DNA of 64,000 nt from Roseovarius aestuariivivens (lineage in GTDB: Bacteria; Pseudomonadota; Alphaproteobacteria; Rhodobacterales; Rhodobacteraceae), in NCBI RefSeq assembly GCF_004761875.1, contig NZ_SJEY01000001.1:310001-374000 (forward strand), given 5' to 3'. Positions 17,248 to 25,151 of the stretch are shown here, piece by piece. A program made the position numbers and the translations under genes. Each line of letters starts with the position of its first letter. Position 1 is the stretch's first letter. The notes under the pieces are model-generated. The model was given only the letters and a program-made list of their open reading frames with translations. It did no database searches and had not been told where the DNA came from.

Positions 17248-17937
17248 ATGAAGAATTCGATCCTCATGAGCGCCCTTACCGCTGGCATTGTCCTGGGCGG
17301 GGCCCTGCAGGGCGCAGCGCAGGACGACGAAGACCAGACCTTCGAGCCGCGCCACAGCTTTTCCGAGCTCGATACCAATGGCGACGGTCGAATCACACCC
17401 GAGGAGATGGCCGCGCATCACCAATCGCGCTTTGCGGCGGCCGACACGGACGGGGATGGACAGTTGTCCGCGAGCGAAATTCAGGCGCGGATGCAGGCGC
17501 GTATGGCCGAGCGTATGGCGCAGCGCGCATCGCGCATGATGGGGCGCGCGGATGCGGACGGCAACGGAATGCTCAGCCTTGATGAGATGCAAGCCATGGG
17601 GCGCGGTCGGATGATGATGCGCGCCGACGCCGATGGCGATGGCGCGATTTCCGAGGCCGAGTTCGACGCGATGCATCAGCGCATGGCCGACCGCATGGGC
17701 AATCATATGGGCGCTCAAATGGGGAACCACATGGGCGCTCAAATGGGCAACCATATGGGTGATCACATGGGCGATCACATGGGCCGCCGGGGCGGTGACG
17801 GCATGCGCCACGGCATGATGATGAATGACGGCCGGATGGGGGATCATGTCGGCAAGGATCATGGGGGTCATCACCACGACGACCATCATCACCATGACCA
17901 TCACCATCATTCGCACGGCCACGGCGGACATCATTAA
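17248..17937 (+). CDS. Exported EF-hand protein with Met/His-rich tail
   Basis: A 229-residue protein with a signal peptide (cleaved near residue 24, GAAQ). It has four canonical EF-hand loops starting DTNGDGRI, DTDGDGQL, DADGNGML and DADGDGAI, each with the expected Asp/Glu calcium ligands. After residue ~145 comes a tandem MGNHMGAQ/MGDH repeat rich in Met and His, and the last 40 residues are mostly His with Asp and Gly. The tail looks like a Cu/Ni/Co-binding surface. A GAGAAAGAACTGGAGA-type leader precedes the ATG. It sits ~100 bp upstream of an ECF sigma factor set, which suggests a shared metal-stress role. Confidence 0.88.
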   Translation: MKNSILMSALTAGIVLGGALQGAAQDDEDQTFEPRHSFSELDTNGDGRITPEEMAAHHQSRFAAADTDGDGQLSASEIQARMQARMAERMAQRASRMMGRADADGNGMLSLDEMQAMGRGRMMMRADADGDGAISEAEFDAMHQRMADRMGNHMGAQMGNHMGAQMGNHMGDHMGDHMGRRGGDGMRHGMMMNDGRMGDHVGKDHGGHHHDDHHHHDHHHHSHGHGGHH

Positions 17938-18035
17938 CCCTCTGCCACGGGCGCGCCGAGGACCGCTTGGCCGCGGCGCGCCGGTCTTGCATCGCGGCGC
18001 GGCTCCGCGCAGAACAGACCGGTGGACGATGGGAC

Positions 18036-18614
18036 ATGCCTTTGGACGCTTTATCGGACCTGACAGATGAGGCTCTTCTGGCGCTTTTCGCCCGGGGGGA
18101 CCGGGTGGCGGCGCGGGCGTTGACGATGCGCCTGACGCCCAAGGTTCTGGCGCACGCCTATCGCCTGCTCGGCCGACGCGACCAGGCCGAGGACGTGGCG
18201 CAGGAGGCGATGTTGCGGCTATGGCGCGTCGCGCCCGACTGGCGCAGCGGCGAGGCGAAGGTGACGACGTGGCTCTATCGCGTGACCGCAAACCTGTGCA
18301 CCGACCGGCTGCGCCGGCGGGGCCGGACCACGCCGCTCGACGCTATACCGGAGCCGGTGGACGCCGCTGTGACACCGGCGCAGGCGCTGCAGCGCCAGGC
18401 GCGCGCCGACGCGCTTCAGGCCGCGCTTGATGCACTGCCCGAGCGGCAGAGACAGGCGGTGGTGCTGCGCCATATAGAGGAGATCGGCAATCCGGAGATT
18501 GCCGAGATCATGGGACTGAGCGTCGAGGCCGTGGAAAGCCTGACGGCGCGGGGCAAACGGGCGCTCAGGGCCGCGCTGGGCCAGAGACGCGAAGAGTTGG
18601 GGTATACCGAATGA
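18036..18614 (+). CDS. ECF sigma factor, CnrH/RpoE-like
   Basis: A 192-residue sigma-70 factor with region 2 (HAYRLLGRRDQAEDVAQEAMLRLWR) and region 4 (ALDALPERQRQAVVLRHIEEIGNPEIAEIMGLSVEAVESLTARGKRALR) and no region 3, as expected for ECF factors. It directs RNA polymerase to stress promoters when its membrane anti-sigma releases it. ATG 18036 is used because it begins just before conserved region 2; a frame extends upstream without conserved sequence. Its stop overlaps the next start (ATGA), giving tight coupling to the membrane partner. Confidence 0.92.
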   Translation: MPLDALSDLTDEALLALFARGDRVAARALTMRLTPKVLAHAYRLLGRRDQAEDVAQEAMLRLWRVAPDWRSGEAKVTTWLYRVTANLCTDRLRRRGRTTPLDAIPEPVDAAVTPAQALQRQARADALQAALDALPERQRQAVVLRHIEEIGNPEIAEIMGLSVEAVESLTARGKRALRAALGQRREELGYTE

Positions 18615-18979
18615 CCGGACGACGCGAGGATCACGACCCGGGCCTTGACCCGTTTTTCGACGCCGCGCGGCAGACTGCCCCGCAGCCCGAGGCGGACTTT
18701 CTGGCGCGCGTGCTGGCGGATGCCGAGGCCGCGCAGATCCGCACGACGGCTCTGCCGGCGCATCGCTGGCGGGCGCGGTTGGCCGAACTGGGCAGGGCGC
18801 TGGGCGGCTGGCCCGCGATGGCCGGGCTGTCGACCGCGGCGGTGGCCGGGCTGTGGATCGGGATCGCGCCGCCCGCCATGCTGCTTGCGCAGGTGGACGG
18901 CTGGCTTGGCGCGGCAGGACCCTTGGTGATCGACGCCGAGCCGGTCACGATGGTGCTGCTGACAGAGGAGGCGATGTGA
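18611..18979 (+). CDS. Small membrane protein, candidate anti-sigma factor (CnrY-like position)
   Basis: A 122-residue protein with a charged cytoplasmic N-terminus (~60 residues), one transmembrane segment (about 68-90) and a short exported tail. It starts inside the stop of the ECF sigma gene and ends inside the start of the Metal_resist-like gene (TGATG). No recognised anti-sigma domain is seen, but N-terminal regions of such anchors are short and poorly conserved (CnrY is similar). The anti-sigma role is inferred from size, topology and gene order. Confidence 0.7.
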   Translation: MTGRREDHDPGLDPFFDAARQTAPQPEADFLARVLADAEAAQIRTTALPAHRWRARLAELGRALGGWPAMAGLSTAAVAGLWIGIAPPAMLLAQVDGWLGAAGPLVIDAEPVTMVLLTEEAM

Positions 18980-19461
18980 TGGCCGGACCGAACGACCGGG
19001 TCGCGCCCCCGACCGCGCCGCGCTGGATGCGCGTGCTGCTGGTCGTCTCTCTGGCGGTGAATCTTCTGATCGCGGGCGGCGTAATCGGCGCGGCGGTGAC
19101 CGGCGGCGGGCCGTGGCGCGGCCATGCTCTGCATGGCGGCGGCGGGCCGATGGCGCGGGCGCTGAGCGACGAGGATCGCCGGATCCTGCGGTCCCGGATG
19201 CACGGGGAGCGCGCGCCGGACCTCGCGGCGCGGCAGGCGCATCGCGACGCGATGCGCGACCTCATCCGGCTGTTGCGCGCCACGCCCTATGACAGCGGTG
19301 CCGTCACCGTGCAAATGGCGCAGATCCGGGGGCATTTCGAGACACGTATGGCGCGGGGTCAGGCGCTTCTGGCCGAGCGGCTGGCAGAGATGACGGCGGC
19401 TGAACGCGCGGCCTATGCGGACCGGCTGGAGGCCGCGCTGCGGCGGCGTCTGTCGCGCTAG
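18979..19461 (+). CDS. Periplasmic heavy-metal sensor-like protein (Metal_resist/CnrX type)
   Basis: A 160-residue protein with an N-terminal membrane anchor (about 17-43) and a periplasmic all-helical domain: SDEDRRILRSRM, RQAHRDAMRDLIRLLRATPYDSGAV, and FETRMARGQALLAERLAEMTAAERAAYADRLE. This pattern matches the Metal_resist/CpxP-like fold that includes CnrX, the Ni/Co sensor which controls CnrH through CnrY. Its overlap with the upstream membrane gene supports a three-protein signalling unit. The metal is not predictable; the HGGGGPM and HALH residues after the anchor are possible ligands. Confidence 0.8.
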   Translation: MAGPNDRVAPPTAPRWMRVLLVVSLAVNLLIAGGVIGAAVTGGGPWRGHALHGGGGPMARALSDEDRRILRSRMHGERAPDLAARQAHRDAMRDLIRLLRATPYDSGAVTVQMAQIRGHFETRMARGQALLAERLAEMTAAERAAYADRLEAALRRRLSR

Positions 19462-20849
19462 GCGGCAGGCCGGTGGGCGAAGGTGACGGTGTCGCGCCCG
19501 TCGGATTTGGAGCCGTAAAGAGCGCGGTCGGCCTGTCCAAGAAGCCCGTCGAGGCTGGGCACGGGCGCTCCCGGTCGGGTTTCGGCCAAGGTGACCCCAA
19601 GGCTGATCGTGACATGCAGCGGCGCAGACGCGCCCGGCAGGCTGAGCGGGGTTTCACGCACTACGCGGCAGATCTGCGCGGCCATGTGGCGGGCCGCGGC
19701 GCGCGAACAGTCGGGCAGCAGAATGAGAAATTCCTCGCCCCCCATCCGTGCCAGGACGTCCCCGGGACGCAACGCGCTTTGCAAAAGACCCGCCACCCGG
19801 GTGAGCACAAGATCGCCCGCTGCGTGGCCGTAGCTGTCATTGACCGACTTGAAATGATCGAGATCGGCGGCGATCACCGCAAAGCCGCCGCCGCGCACGG
19901 GCAGGGCCTCGATCATGCGGTTGAGCTGGCTGAGCGCGTAGCGGCGGTTGTAGAGCCCGGTCAGCGGATCGGTCATCGCGGCCTCGAGCCCGGTCTGCAA
20001 CTGGTTGCGCAACGCGGCCTGGGCCTGCTGCTGGCGCAGTTGCGCGGCCAGGCGCAGTTCGATCTCGTCGGCGGACGTATCGGCGCCGATCACGTCATGC
20101 GCGCCGATATCAAGCAGATGTGCCGCACGCGGCGCATCGGCGCGGTCGATCATGGCGATGATGCGGGCCTGCCGGGTCGCGGGCGCGCTGCGCAGTTCTG
20201 CCAGAAGGTCGAGCCCGGGATCGTCCTCGGCCTCGCCGATGACCAGCAGCACGACATGCGGGGTCTGCGGCAGGGTGGCCAGGCCGTGGGCACGCGACAC
20301 CGACGCGGTCGTGACCTGATGCCGGCCCTGCCGCGCCAGCCGCGACAGGAACGCGCGCTGCGTGCCGGCCGCATCGCCGCCCATGACCGCGATACGGCCG
20401 GGCGCGGCGAAGGCCGCCGGCGTTTCGGCAAACCCGAGCGCCCGCGCCACGGCCGGTTGCAGCCCCAGATCGTCGGCGCGGGGCGCATGCCGCAGCAGGC
20501 TGCGCAGCCGCGCCAGCAGCACCGCCTCGGACAGCGGTTTGCCGATCACGTCCGCCGCGCCCTCGCGCAGCCGCTGCGCGCGCGTCGCCGGGTCGTTCTG
20601 GTCGAGGAGCGCGACCACCGGCACCATGTCCATCCCCGGCACCGCGCGCAGTCGTGACAGCACCTCGGGAAAGCTGGCGTCTGGCAGTGCGGCGGCGAGC
20701 ACGAGATCCGGCCGGCGCGTGTCCGCGAGATCGAGCGCCTCGTCGAGCGACCCGGCCTGGGAGACCGTGTAAAAGGCCGCCGAGAGTTTGACCTTGAGGA
20801 CGATGCGGTTGGTGGAAACGCTGTCGACGATCAGGATATTGCCCGACAT
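19458..20849 (-). CDS. PleD-like diguanylate cyclase with two degenerate receiver domains
   Basis: A 463-residue protein with receiver-like domain 1 (about 1-120), receiver-like domain 2 (about 150-270) and a GGDEF domain (about 290-460). The cyclase site GGEEF is intact and preceded five residues earlier by RPGD, the RxxD inhibitory site, so it should make c-di-GMP and be product-inhibited. In receiver 1 the phospho-acceptor region reads DLVLAAALPD: the expected Asp is Ala. Receiver 2 also lacks an Asp at this point. Activation therefore probably does not use normal phosphorylation. It overlaps the end of the metal-sensor gene by 4 bp in convergent orientation. Confidence 0.92.
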   Translation of the reverse strand: MSGNILIVDSVSTNRIVLKVKLSAAFYTVSQAGSLDEALDLADTRRPDLVLAAALPDASFPEVLSRLRAVPGMDMVPVVALLDQNDPATRAQRLREGAADVIGKPLSEAVLLARLRSLLRHAPRADDLGLQPAVARALGFAETPAAFAAPGRIAVMGGDAAGTQRAFLSRLARQGRHQVTTASVSRAHGLATLPQTPHVVLLVIGEAEDDPGLDLLAELRSAPATRQARIIAMIDRADAPRAAHLLDIGAHDVIGADTSADEIELRLAAQLRQQQAQAALRNQLQTGLEAAMTDPLTGLYNRRYALSQLNRMIEALPVRGGGFAVIAADLDHFKSVNDSYGHAAGDLVLTRVAGLLQSALRPGDVLARMGGEEFLILLPDCSRAAARHMAAQICRVVRETPLSLPGASAPLHVTISLGVTLAETRPGAPVPSLDGLLGQADRALYGSKSDGRDTVTFAHRPAA

Positions 20850-20935
20850 CGGGAGGACCTTTCTCGCTTGCCCTTCGAATGGTTGGGACTATTCCTGTGA
20901 GAAGTTAAGAAAACCTTTCCGGAGATTAAGACGGC

Positions 20936-21220
20936 ATGGCCTATGCGCGGGAAGCCGCCGAAACGATCGGCTTGGAATGCCTGGCCTGGCTGGCGGGGCA
21001 CGAGGATCTTCTGGGCGTCTTTATGGGCGCGACCGGTGCAGATCGCGATACGCTGCGCGAAGGCGCGCAAGACCCTGTTTTTCTTGCCTCTGTGCTTGAG
21101 TTCGTGATGCAGGACGACGCCTGGGTCGTAGAGTTCTGCGCGGCGGCGGGCCGCCCGAACGAGGCCGTGCAGCTGGCCCGCGCGGCCCTTCCCGGCGGCC
21201 AGCAGACCCATTGGACATGA
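20936..21220 (+). CDS. DUF3572 family protein
   Basis: A 94-residue acidic helical protein beginning AREAAETIGLECLAWLAG and containing FLASVLEFVMQDDAWVVEFCAAAG, the typical core of DUF3572, a small family found almost only in alphaproteobacteria. It has no known activity. Here it is 7 bp upstream of the HAD phosphatase gene and heads a compact plus-strand run; it is divergent from the diguanylate cyclase. Confidence 0.85.
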   Translation: MAYAREAAETIGLECLAWLAGHEDLLGVFMGATGADRDTLREGAQDPVFLASVLEFVMQDDAWVVEFCAAAGRPNEAVQLARAALPGGQQTHWT

Positions 21221-21227
21221 GCGCAAC

Positions 21228-21935
21228 ATGGTGAACGGGGCGGAGAGAAAGATTGACGGGCTGATCTTCGACAAGGACGGAACGCTCTTCGATTTCCACA
21301 CCACATGGAGCACGTGGGCCCATGGCGTGATCGCCGATTTGACCGGCGGCGACCCAGACCATGCGGCCCGCATGGCCGCGGAAATGGATTACGATCTTGC
21401 CGCGCGCCGCTTTCGCCCCTCGAGCCCCCTAATCGCGGGCACCAACCGTGAAGCCGCGGAATGCGTCGCGCGCGCGCTGCCGGGCCGCGACGTGGACGAG
21501 GTCGAAGCCTTCCTGATGCGCGCCACGCTCGACGTGCCGCAGGCCGAGGCAGTGCCGCTTGCGCCCTTCCTTGGCGGGATACGACGGGCGGTCCGCGCGC
21601 TGGGCGTCGTCACCAACGACACCGAGGCGGGCGCGCGGGCGCATCTGGGCCGTGCCGGCGTTCTTGACAGCTTCGATTTCGTGGCCGGGTTCGACTCCGG
21701 CCACGGGGCCAAGCCGGATCCCGGCCCGCTTCTGGCCTTCGCCCGTGTCACGGGCCTTGATCCGGCGTGCATCGCCATGGTCGGTGACAGCACCCATGAC
21801 CTGATCGCGGGCCGCGCGGCGGGTATGCGCACGATCGGCGTGCTGACCGGCCCGGCGGAGGCGGCGGCGCTGGCGCCGCATGCCGATATCGTGCTGCCCG
21901 ATATCGGGCATATTCCCGACTGGCTTCGCGCGTGA
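21228..21935 (+). CDS. HAD family phosphatase (Gph/PGP-like)
   Basis: A 235-residue haloacid-dehalogenase-fold hydrolase. Motif I is FDKDGTLFD with the nucleophilic Asp, motif II VVTNDT, motif III the Lys of GAKPDPGP, and motif IV GDSTHDLIAG with the Mg2+-binding Asp residues. The helical cap between motifs I and II is of the C1 type used by phosphoglycolate phosphatases and beta-phosphoglucomutases. The exact substrate is not clear. The stop overlaps the GTG start of the following transporter. Confidence 0.9.
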   Translation: MVNGAERKIDGLIFDKDGTLFDFHTTWSTWAHGVIADLTGGDPDHAARMAAEMDYDLAARRFRPSSPLIAGTNREAAECVARALPGRDVDEVEAFLMRATLDVPQAEAVPLAPFLGGIRRAVRALGVVTNDTEAGARAHLGRAGVLDSFDFVAGFDSGHGAKPDPGPLLAFARVTGLDPACIAMVGDSTHDLIAGRAAGMRTIGVLTGPAEAAALAPHADIVLPDIGHIPDWLRA

Positions 21936-22822
21936 GCCGTGGCCCCGCCTTCGGCATCGCGCTTGCGCTTTTCGGGACGCTGGTACTGACGCCCGACGCG
22001 ATGCTGATGCGGCTGTCGGGCATGGACGGCTTTCAGATGACCGGGTGGCGCGGTCTGCTGATGGGCAGCGTCATGCTGGGCCTCTGGGCCGCGACAGCGC
22101 GCGACCGGGCCGGGGATCTGGCCAGCCTGCGCAGCGGACCCGGCCTTCTGATCGTGATCTGCCAGGTGTTCAATTCGTTGCTCTTCTGCCTTGGCATCGC
22201 CAGCGCCCCCGTGGCGGTGGTGCTGATGGGGGTCGCCGCCGTCCCGGTCTGCGCCGCACTTCTGGCGCGGCTAGTGACCGGCGAGCGGGCGAGTCTGGCC
22301 ACCTGGGCGGCCATCGGCGCGGTGCTGACCGGCATCGCCGTGGCGGTGCTGGGCGATGGGGCGGAAACGCTGTCGCTCGACCTGCGGGCGCTTGCGGGTG
22401 CGGCTTTCGGGCTGGGCGTGGCGCTGGTGCTGGCGCTCAACTTCGTGGTGCTGCGGGCGCGGCCGCGCCTGCCGATCCTTCTGGTGATCGGCCTTGGCGC
22501 GCTGATCGCGGGCGGGCTGGGCTGGGCGGTGACCGGCCCGGCGGCGATGTTCGACGGGCGGCTGGGCTTCATGGCGCTGACCGGCGCGGTGGTCCTGCCG
22601 GTCTCGTTCTTCACGCTGTCGCTGGCCTCGCGCCATGCGCCGGCCGCCACCGTCAGCCTGATCATGCTGATGGAAACCGTGCTCGGGCCGTTCTGGGTCT
22701 GGCTGGGCGTCGGCGAACGGCCCACGCCGGCCATGATCCTGGGCGGCGCCATCGTGGTGATCAGTCTCGCGCTTTACCTCTGGCGGCAATTGCGGCGCCG
22801 CGCGCCCTTTCCCGCGCCCTGA
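21932..22822 (+). CDS. EamA/DMT family transporter
   Basis: A 296-residue protein with ten predicted transmembrane helices in two EamA repeats. Conserved elements include the PVAVVLMGVAAVPVCAALLA and ASRHAPAATVSLIMLMETVLGPFWVWLGVGE segments, typical of drug/metabolite exporters. It starts at GTG 21932, overlapping the HAD stop by 4 bp, so it is translationally coupled. It shows no close resemblance to the transporter at 14982 beyond the family fold. Confidence 0.87.
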   Translation: MSRGPAFGIALALFGTLVLTPDAMLMRLSGMDGFQMTGWRGLLMGSVMLGLWAATARDRAGDLASLRSGPGLLIVICQVFNSLLFCLGIASAPVAVVLMGVAAVPVCAALLARLVTGERASLATWAAIGAVLTGIAVAVLGDGAETLSLDLRALAGAAFGLGVALVLALNFVVLRARPRLPILLVIGLGALIAGGLGWAVTGPAAMFDGRLGFMALTGAVVLPVSFFTLSLASRHAPAATVSLIMLMETVLGPFWVWLGVGERPTPAMILGGAIVVISLALYLWRQLRRRAPFPAP

Positions 22823-22832
22823 GGCGCACATC

Positions 22833-22851
22833 CGCGACAGCCGGTGTCGCG
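22833..22851. other. Short hairpin upstream of the MttB-family gene
   Basis: Inverted repeat CGCGACA/TGTCGCG with a 5-base loop in the 92-bp gap between the transporter and the MttB-family gene. It lacks a T-run. It could be a weak terminator that separates the two units, or an operator. Confidence 0.35.
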
Positions 22852-22914
22852 AACCGGCAAATGTCCGGACCCAAGCGGTGCTTGCATGGACCTATCCAGT
22901 CGGGAGGTACCGGG

Positions 22915-24477
22915 ATGGCCGAAGCTCTGAAACAACGCAAGCGCAGCGGCGGGCGCGCGGGCAACGCCCTGCGCCGGGGTGTGGCGGTCATCGACCAGAT
23001 GCCGTGGAACCCGCCGATCAATATCGACCGGCCCACCGAACCCCTCACCGAGGAAGGTATCCACGCGATCCACGACGGCGCGATGCGCATCCTCGAAGAG
23101 CTGGGCATCGCGTTTCTCAACGAAGAGGCGCTGGAGGTGCTGCGCGGTTCGGGCGGGTGCCTGATCGAGGGCGAAACCGTGCGCATGGGGCGCGATTTCG
23201 TCATGGAGATGGTGGGCAAGGCGCCGTCCGAATTCACCATCACGCCGCGCAATCCTGACCGGGCGATCACGCTGGGCGGGCGGAATCTGAATTTCGGCAA
23301 TGTCTCCTCGCCGCCAAGCTACTGGGACATGAGCCTTGGCCGCAAGGTGACCGGCAACCGCGAGATGTGCGCCAGCCTTTTGAAGCTGAGCCAATATTTC
23401 AACTGCATCCACTTCGTCGGCGGCTATCCGGTGGAACCGCAGGACATTCACGCCAGCCTGCGGCATCTCGATGTGCTTTTCGACAAGCTCACGCTGACCG
23501 ACAAGGTGGCGCATGCCTATTGCCTGGGCAAGGAGCGGGTCGAGGACGTGATGGAGATGGTGCGCATTGCCGGGGGCCTTTCCCATGAAGCGTTCGAGAG
23601 CCGCCCGCACATGTTCTCCAACATCAACTCCACCTCGCCTTTGAAGCATGATTATCCGATGCTGGACGGCTGGATGCGGCTGGCGCGGCGCAACCAGGGG
23701 CTGGTGGTCACGCCCTTCACGCTGGCGGGTGCCATGGCGCCGGTGACCATGGCGGGCGCGGTCGCTCAAAGCCTGGCCGAGGCGCTCTGCGCGGTGGTTC
23801 TGGCGCAGGTGATCCGGCCCGGCGTCGGTGTCGCCATCGGCACGTTCACCTCGAATGTGGATATGAAATCGGGCGCGCCCGCCTTTGGCACCCCGGAATA
23901 CATGCGCGCCACGCAGATGACCGGACAGATGGCGCGGTTCTACGGCCTGCCGATGCGCGCCAGCGGCGTTTGCGCCGCCAATGTGCCCGACGGTCAGGCG
24001 GTGTGGGAAACCTCCAACAGCCTCTGGTCTGCGGTGCAGTCGGGCGCGCACATGGTCTATCACGCTGCTGGCTGGCTCGAGGGCGGTCTGATCGCCAGCC
24101 CGGAAAAGCTGATCATGGATTGCGAGATCCTGCAGCACATCCAGCGCTACATGGACCCGGCGATCTGCGCCACAGGTCCGGACGAAATCGCGTTCGACGC
24201 AATCCGCGAAGTGGGCGATCAGGGGCATTTTTTCGGCATCCAGCACACGCAGGACAGGTATACGACGGCCTTCTACCAGCCCTTCCTGAGCGACTGGCGC
24301 AACTACGAAGCGTGGGAGGCGGCGGGCGGTATCTGGACACCCGCCCGCGCGCACCAGGTTTTCCGAGACATCGTCGCGGGCTTCGAGCCGCCGCCGATGG
24401 ATGAGGCCATCCTGGAGGAGCTTTCAGCCTTCGTGGCGCGGCGCAAGGCCGAGGGCGGCGCACCCACGGATTACTGA
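22915..24477 (+). CDS. Trimethylamine methyltransferase (MttB) family protein, non-pyrrolysine
   Basis: A 520-residue protein of the MttB superfamily. It is read without an internal UAG, so it lacks the pyrrolysine of true methanogen MttB and belongs with the MtgB-type glycine-betaine or other quaternary-amine:corrinoid methyltransferases. Recognisable parts include NFGNVSSPPSYWDM, ACSL-type helices, and the PHMFSNINSTSPL and GTFTSNVDMKSGAPAFGTPE segments. A GGGAGG ribosome binding site precedes ATG 22915. No corrinoid-binding MttC or MtbA-type partner is adjacent. Roseobacter genomes often hold many such paralogues, so the substrate is open. Confidence 0.88.
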   Translation: MAEALKQRKRSGGRAGNALRRGVAVIDQMPWNPPINIDRPTEPLTEEGIHAIHDGAMRILEELGIAFLNEEALEVLRGSGGCLIEGETVRMGRDFVMEMVGKAPSEFTITPRNPDRAITLGGRNLNFGNVSSPPSYWDMSLGRKVTGNREMCASLLKLSQYFNCIHFVGGYPVEPQDIHASLRHLDVLFDKLTLTDKVAHAYCLGKERVEDVMEMVRIAGGLSHEAFESRPHMFSNINSTSPLKHDYPMLDGWMRLARRNQGLVVTPFTLAGAMAPVTMAGAVAQSLAEALCAVVLAQVIRPGVGVAIGTFTSNVDMKSGAPAFGTPEYMRATQMTGQMARFYGLPMRASGVCAANVPDGQAVWETSNSLWSAVQSGAHMVYHAAGWLEGGLIASPEKLIMDCEILQHIQRYMDPAICATGPDEIAFDAIREVGDQGHFFGIQHTQDRYTTAFYQPFLSDWRNYEAWEAAGGIWTPARAHQVFRDIVAGFEPPPMDEAILEELSAFVARRKAEGGAPTDY

Positions 24478-24554
24478 GCCGCGGTCCGGCCCGCGTTGAT
24501 CATTGGTTAAGACATCTGTGGCACGGTCCCGCACCAGCATATCCGGAGCCCGCG

Positions 24555-25151
24555 ATGCACGGCTTGATCAATCGCGCGATCGAGATGTTCGTTCGCGATA
24601 CCTATGGGCGCAAGGCGTGGGTCGCCCTGGCGCTGCATTGCGATCTCGGCTTCAACGAGGTCGAGGCGATGCTGACCTACGAAGACGACATCACCCTGGC
24701 ACTGCTGCACGAACTTGCGCGCGAGCAGCAAAAACCGGTCGAGACCCTGTCAGAGGATATCGGCACCTACCTTGTGTCGCATCCCAATTGCGAGCGGGTG
24801 CGGCGCCTGCTGCGGTTCTCGGGCGACAACTTCACCGAATTCCTGCGCTCGCTCGATGATCTTCCGGCCCGCGCCCGCCTGGCGGTGCCCGATCTCATCC
24901 TGCCCCGGCTGGAATTGCGCGAACATAATCTGCAGCACTTCTCGCTCAAGGTGGTGCATGGGCCTGATCTTCCGCCCGTTTTCGGCCATGCCCTTGTGGG
25001 GCTTTTGCGGGCGATGGCGGATGACTATGGCGCGCTGGTCGTGCTGGACCACAAGGGCGGCAGCGCCGGAACCGAGGTGATTTCGGTCGATCTGCTGGAA
25101 GCCGCCTTTGCGGAAGGGCGCAGTTTCGCGTTGGGACAGGTGCCGGGATGA
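24555..25151 (+). CDS. H-NOX-like (heme NO-binding) sensor with altered heme-ligand residues
   Basis: A 198-residue protein with the H-NOX layout: MHGLINRAIEMFV at the start and FTEFLRSLDDL before the signalling half. In canonical H-NOX the segment SLDEIH carries the proximal heme His; here it reads SLDDLP, with Pro104 at that place. The YxSxR motif that holds the heme propionates appears as HFSLK (H128, S130, K132). So both heme signatures look lost and normal heme binding is doubtful. Its stop overlaps the start of an HNOBA-GGDEF cyclase, its obvious partner. Confidence 0.85.
   Translation: MHGLINRAIEMFVRDTYGRKAWVALALHCDLGFNEVEAMLTYEDDITLALLHELAREQQKPVETLSEDIGTYLVSHPNCERVRRLLRFSGDNFTEFLRSLDDLPARARLAVPDLILPRLELREHNLQHFSLKVVHGPDLPPVFGHALVGLLRAMADDYGALVVLDHKGGSAGTEVISVDLLEAAFAEGRSFALGQVPG

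Noticed and set aside
17695..17790. Tandem GGGCGATCACAT / GGGCAACCATAT units as a non-coding repeat or regulatory array
   Set aside because: They are in frame and encode the MGNHMGAQ/MGDH tail of the EF-hand protein.
21880..22914. Long N-terminal extension of the MttB frame through the DMT transporter
   Set aside because: This part is an Arg/Gly-rich out-of-frame reading of the transporter gene; the MttB family starts at 22915 after a clear ribosome binding site.
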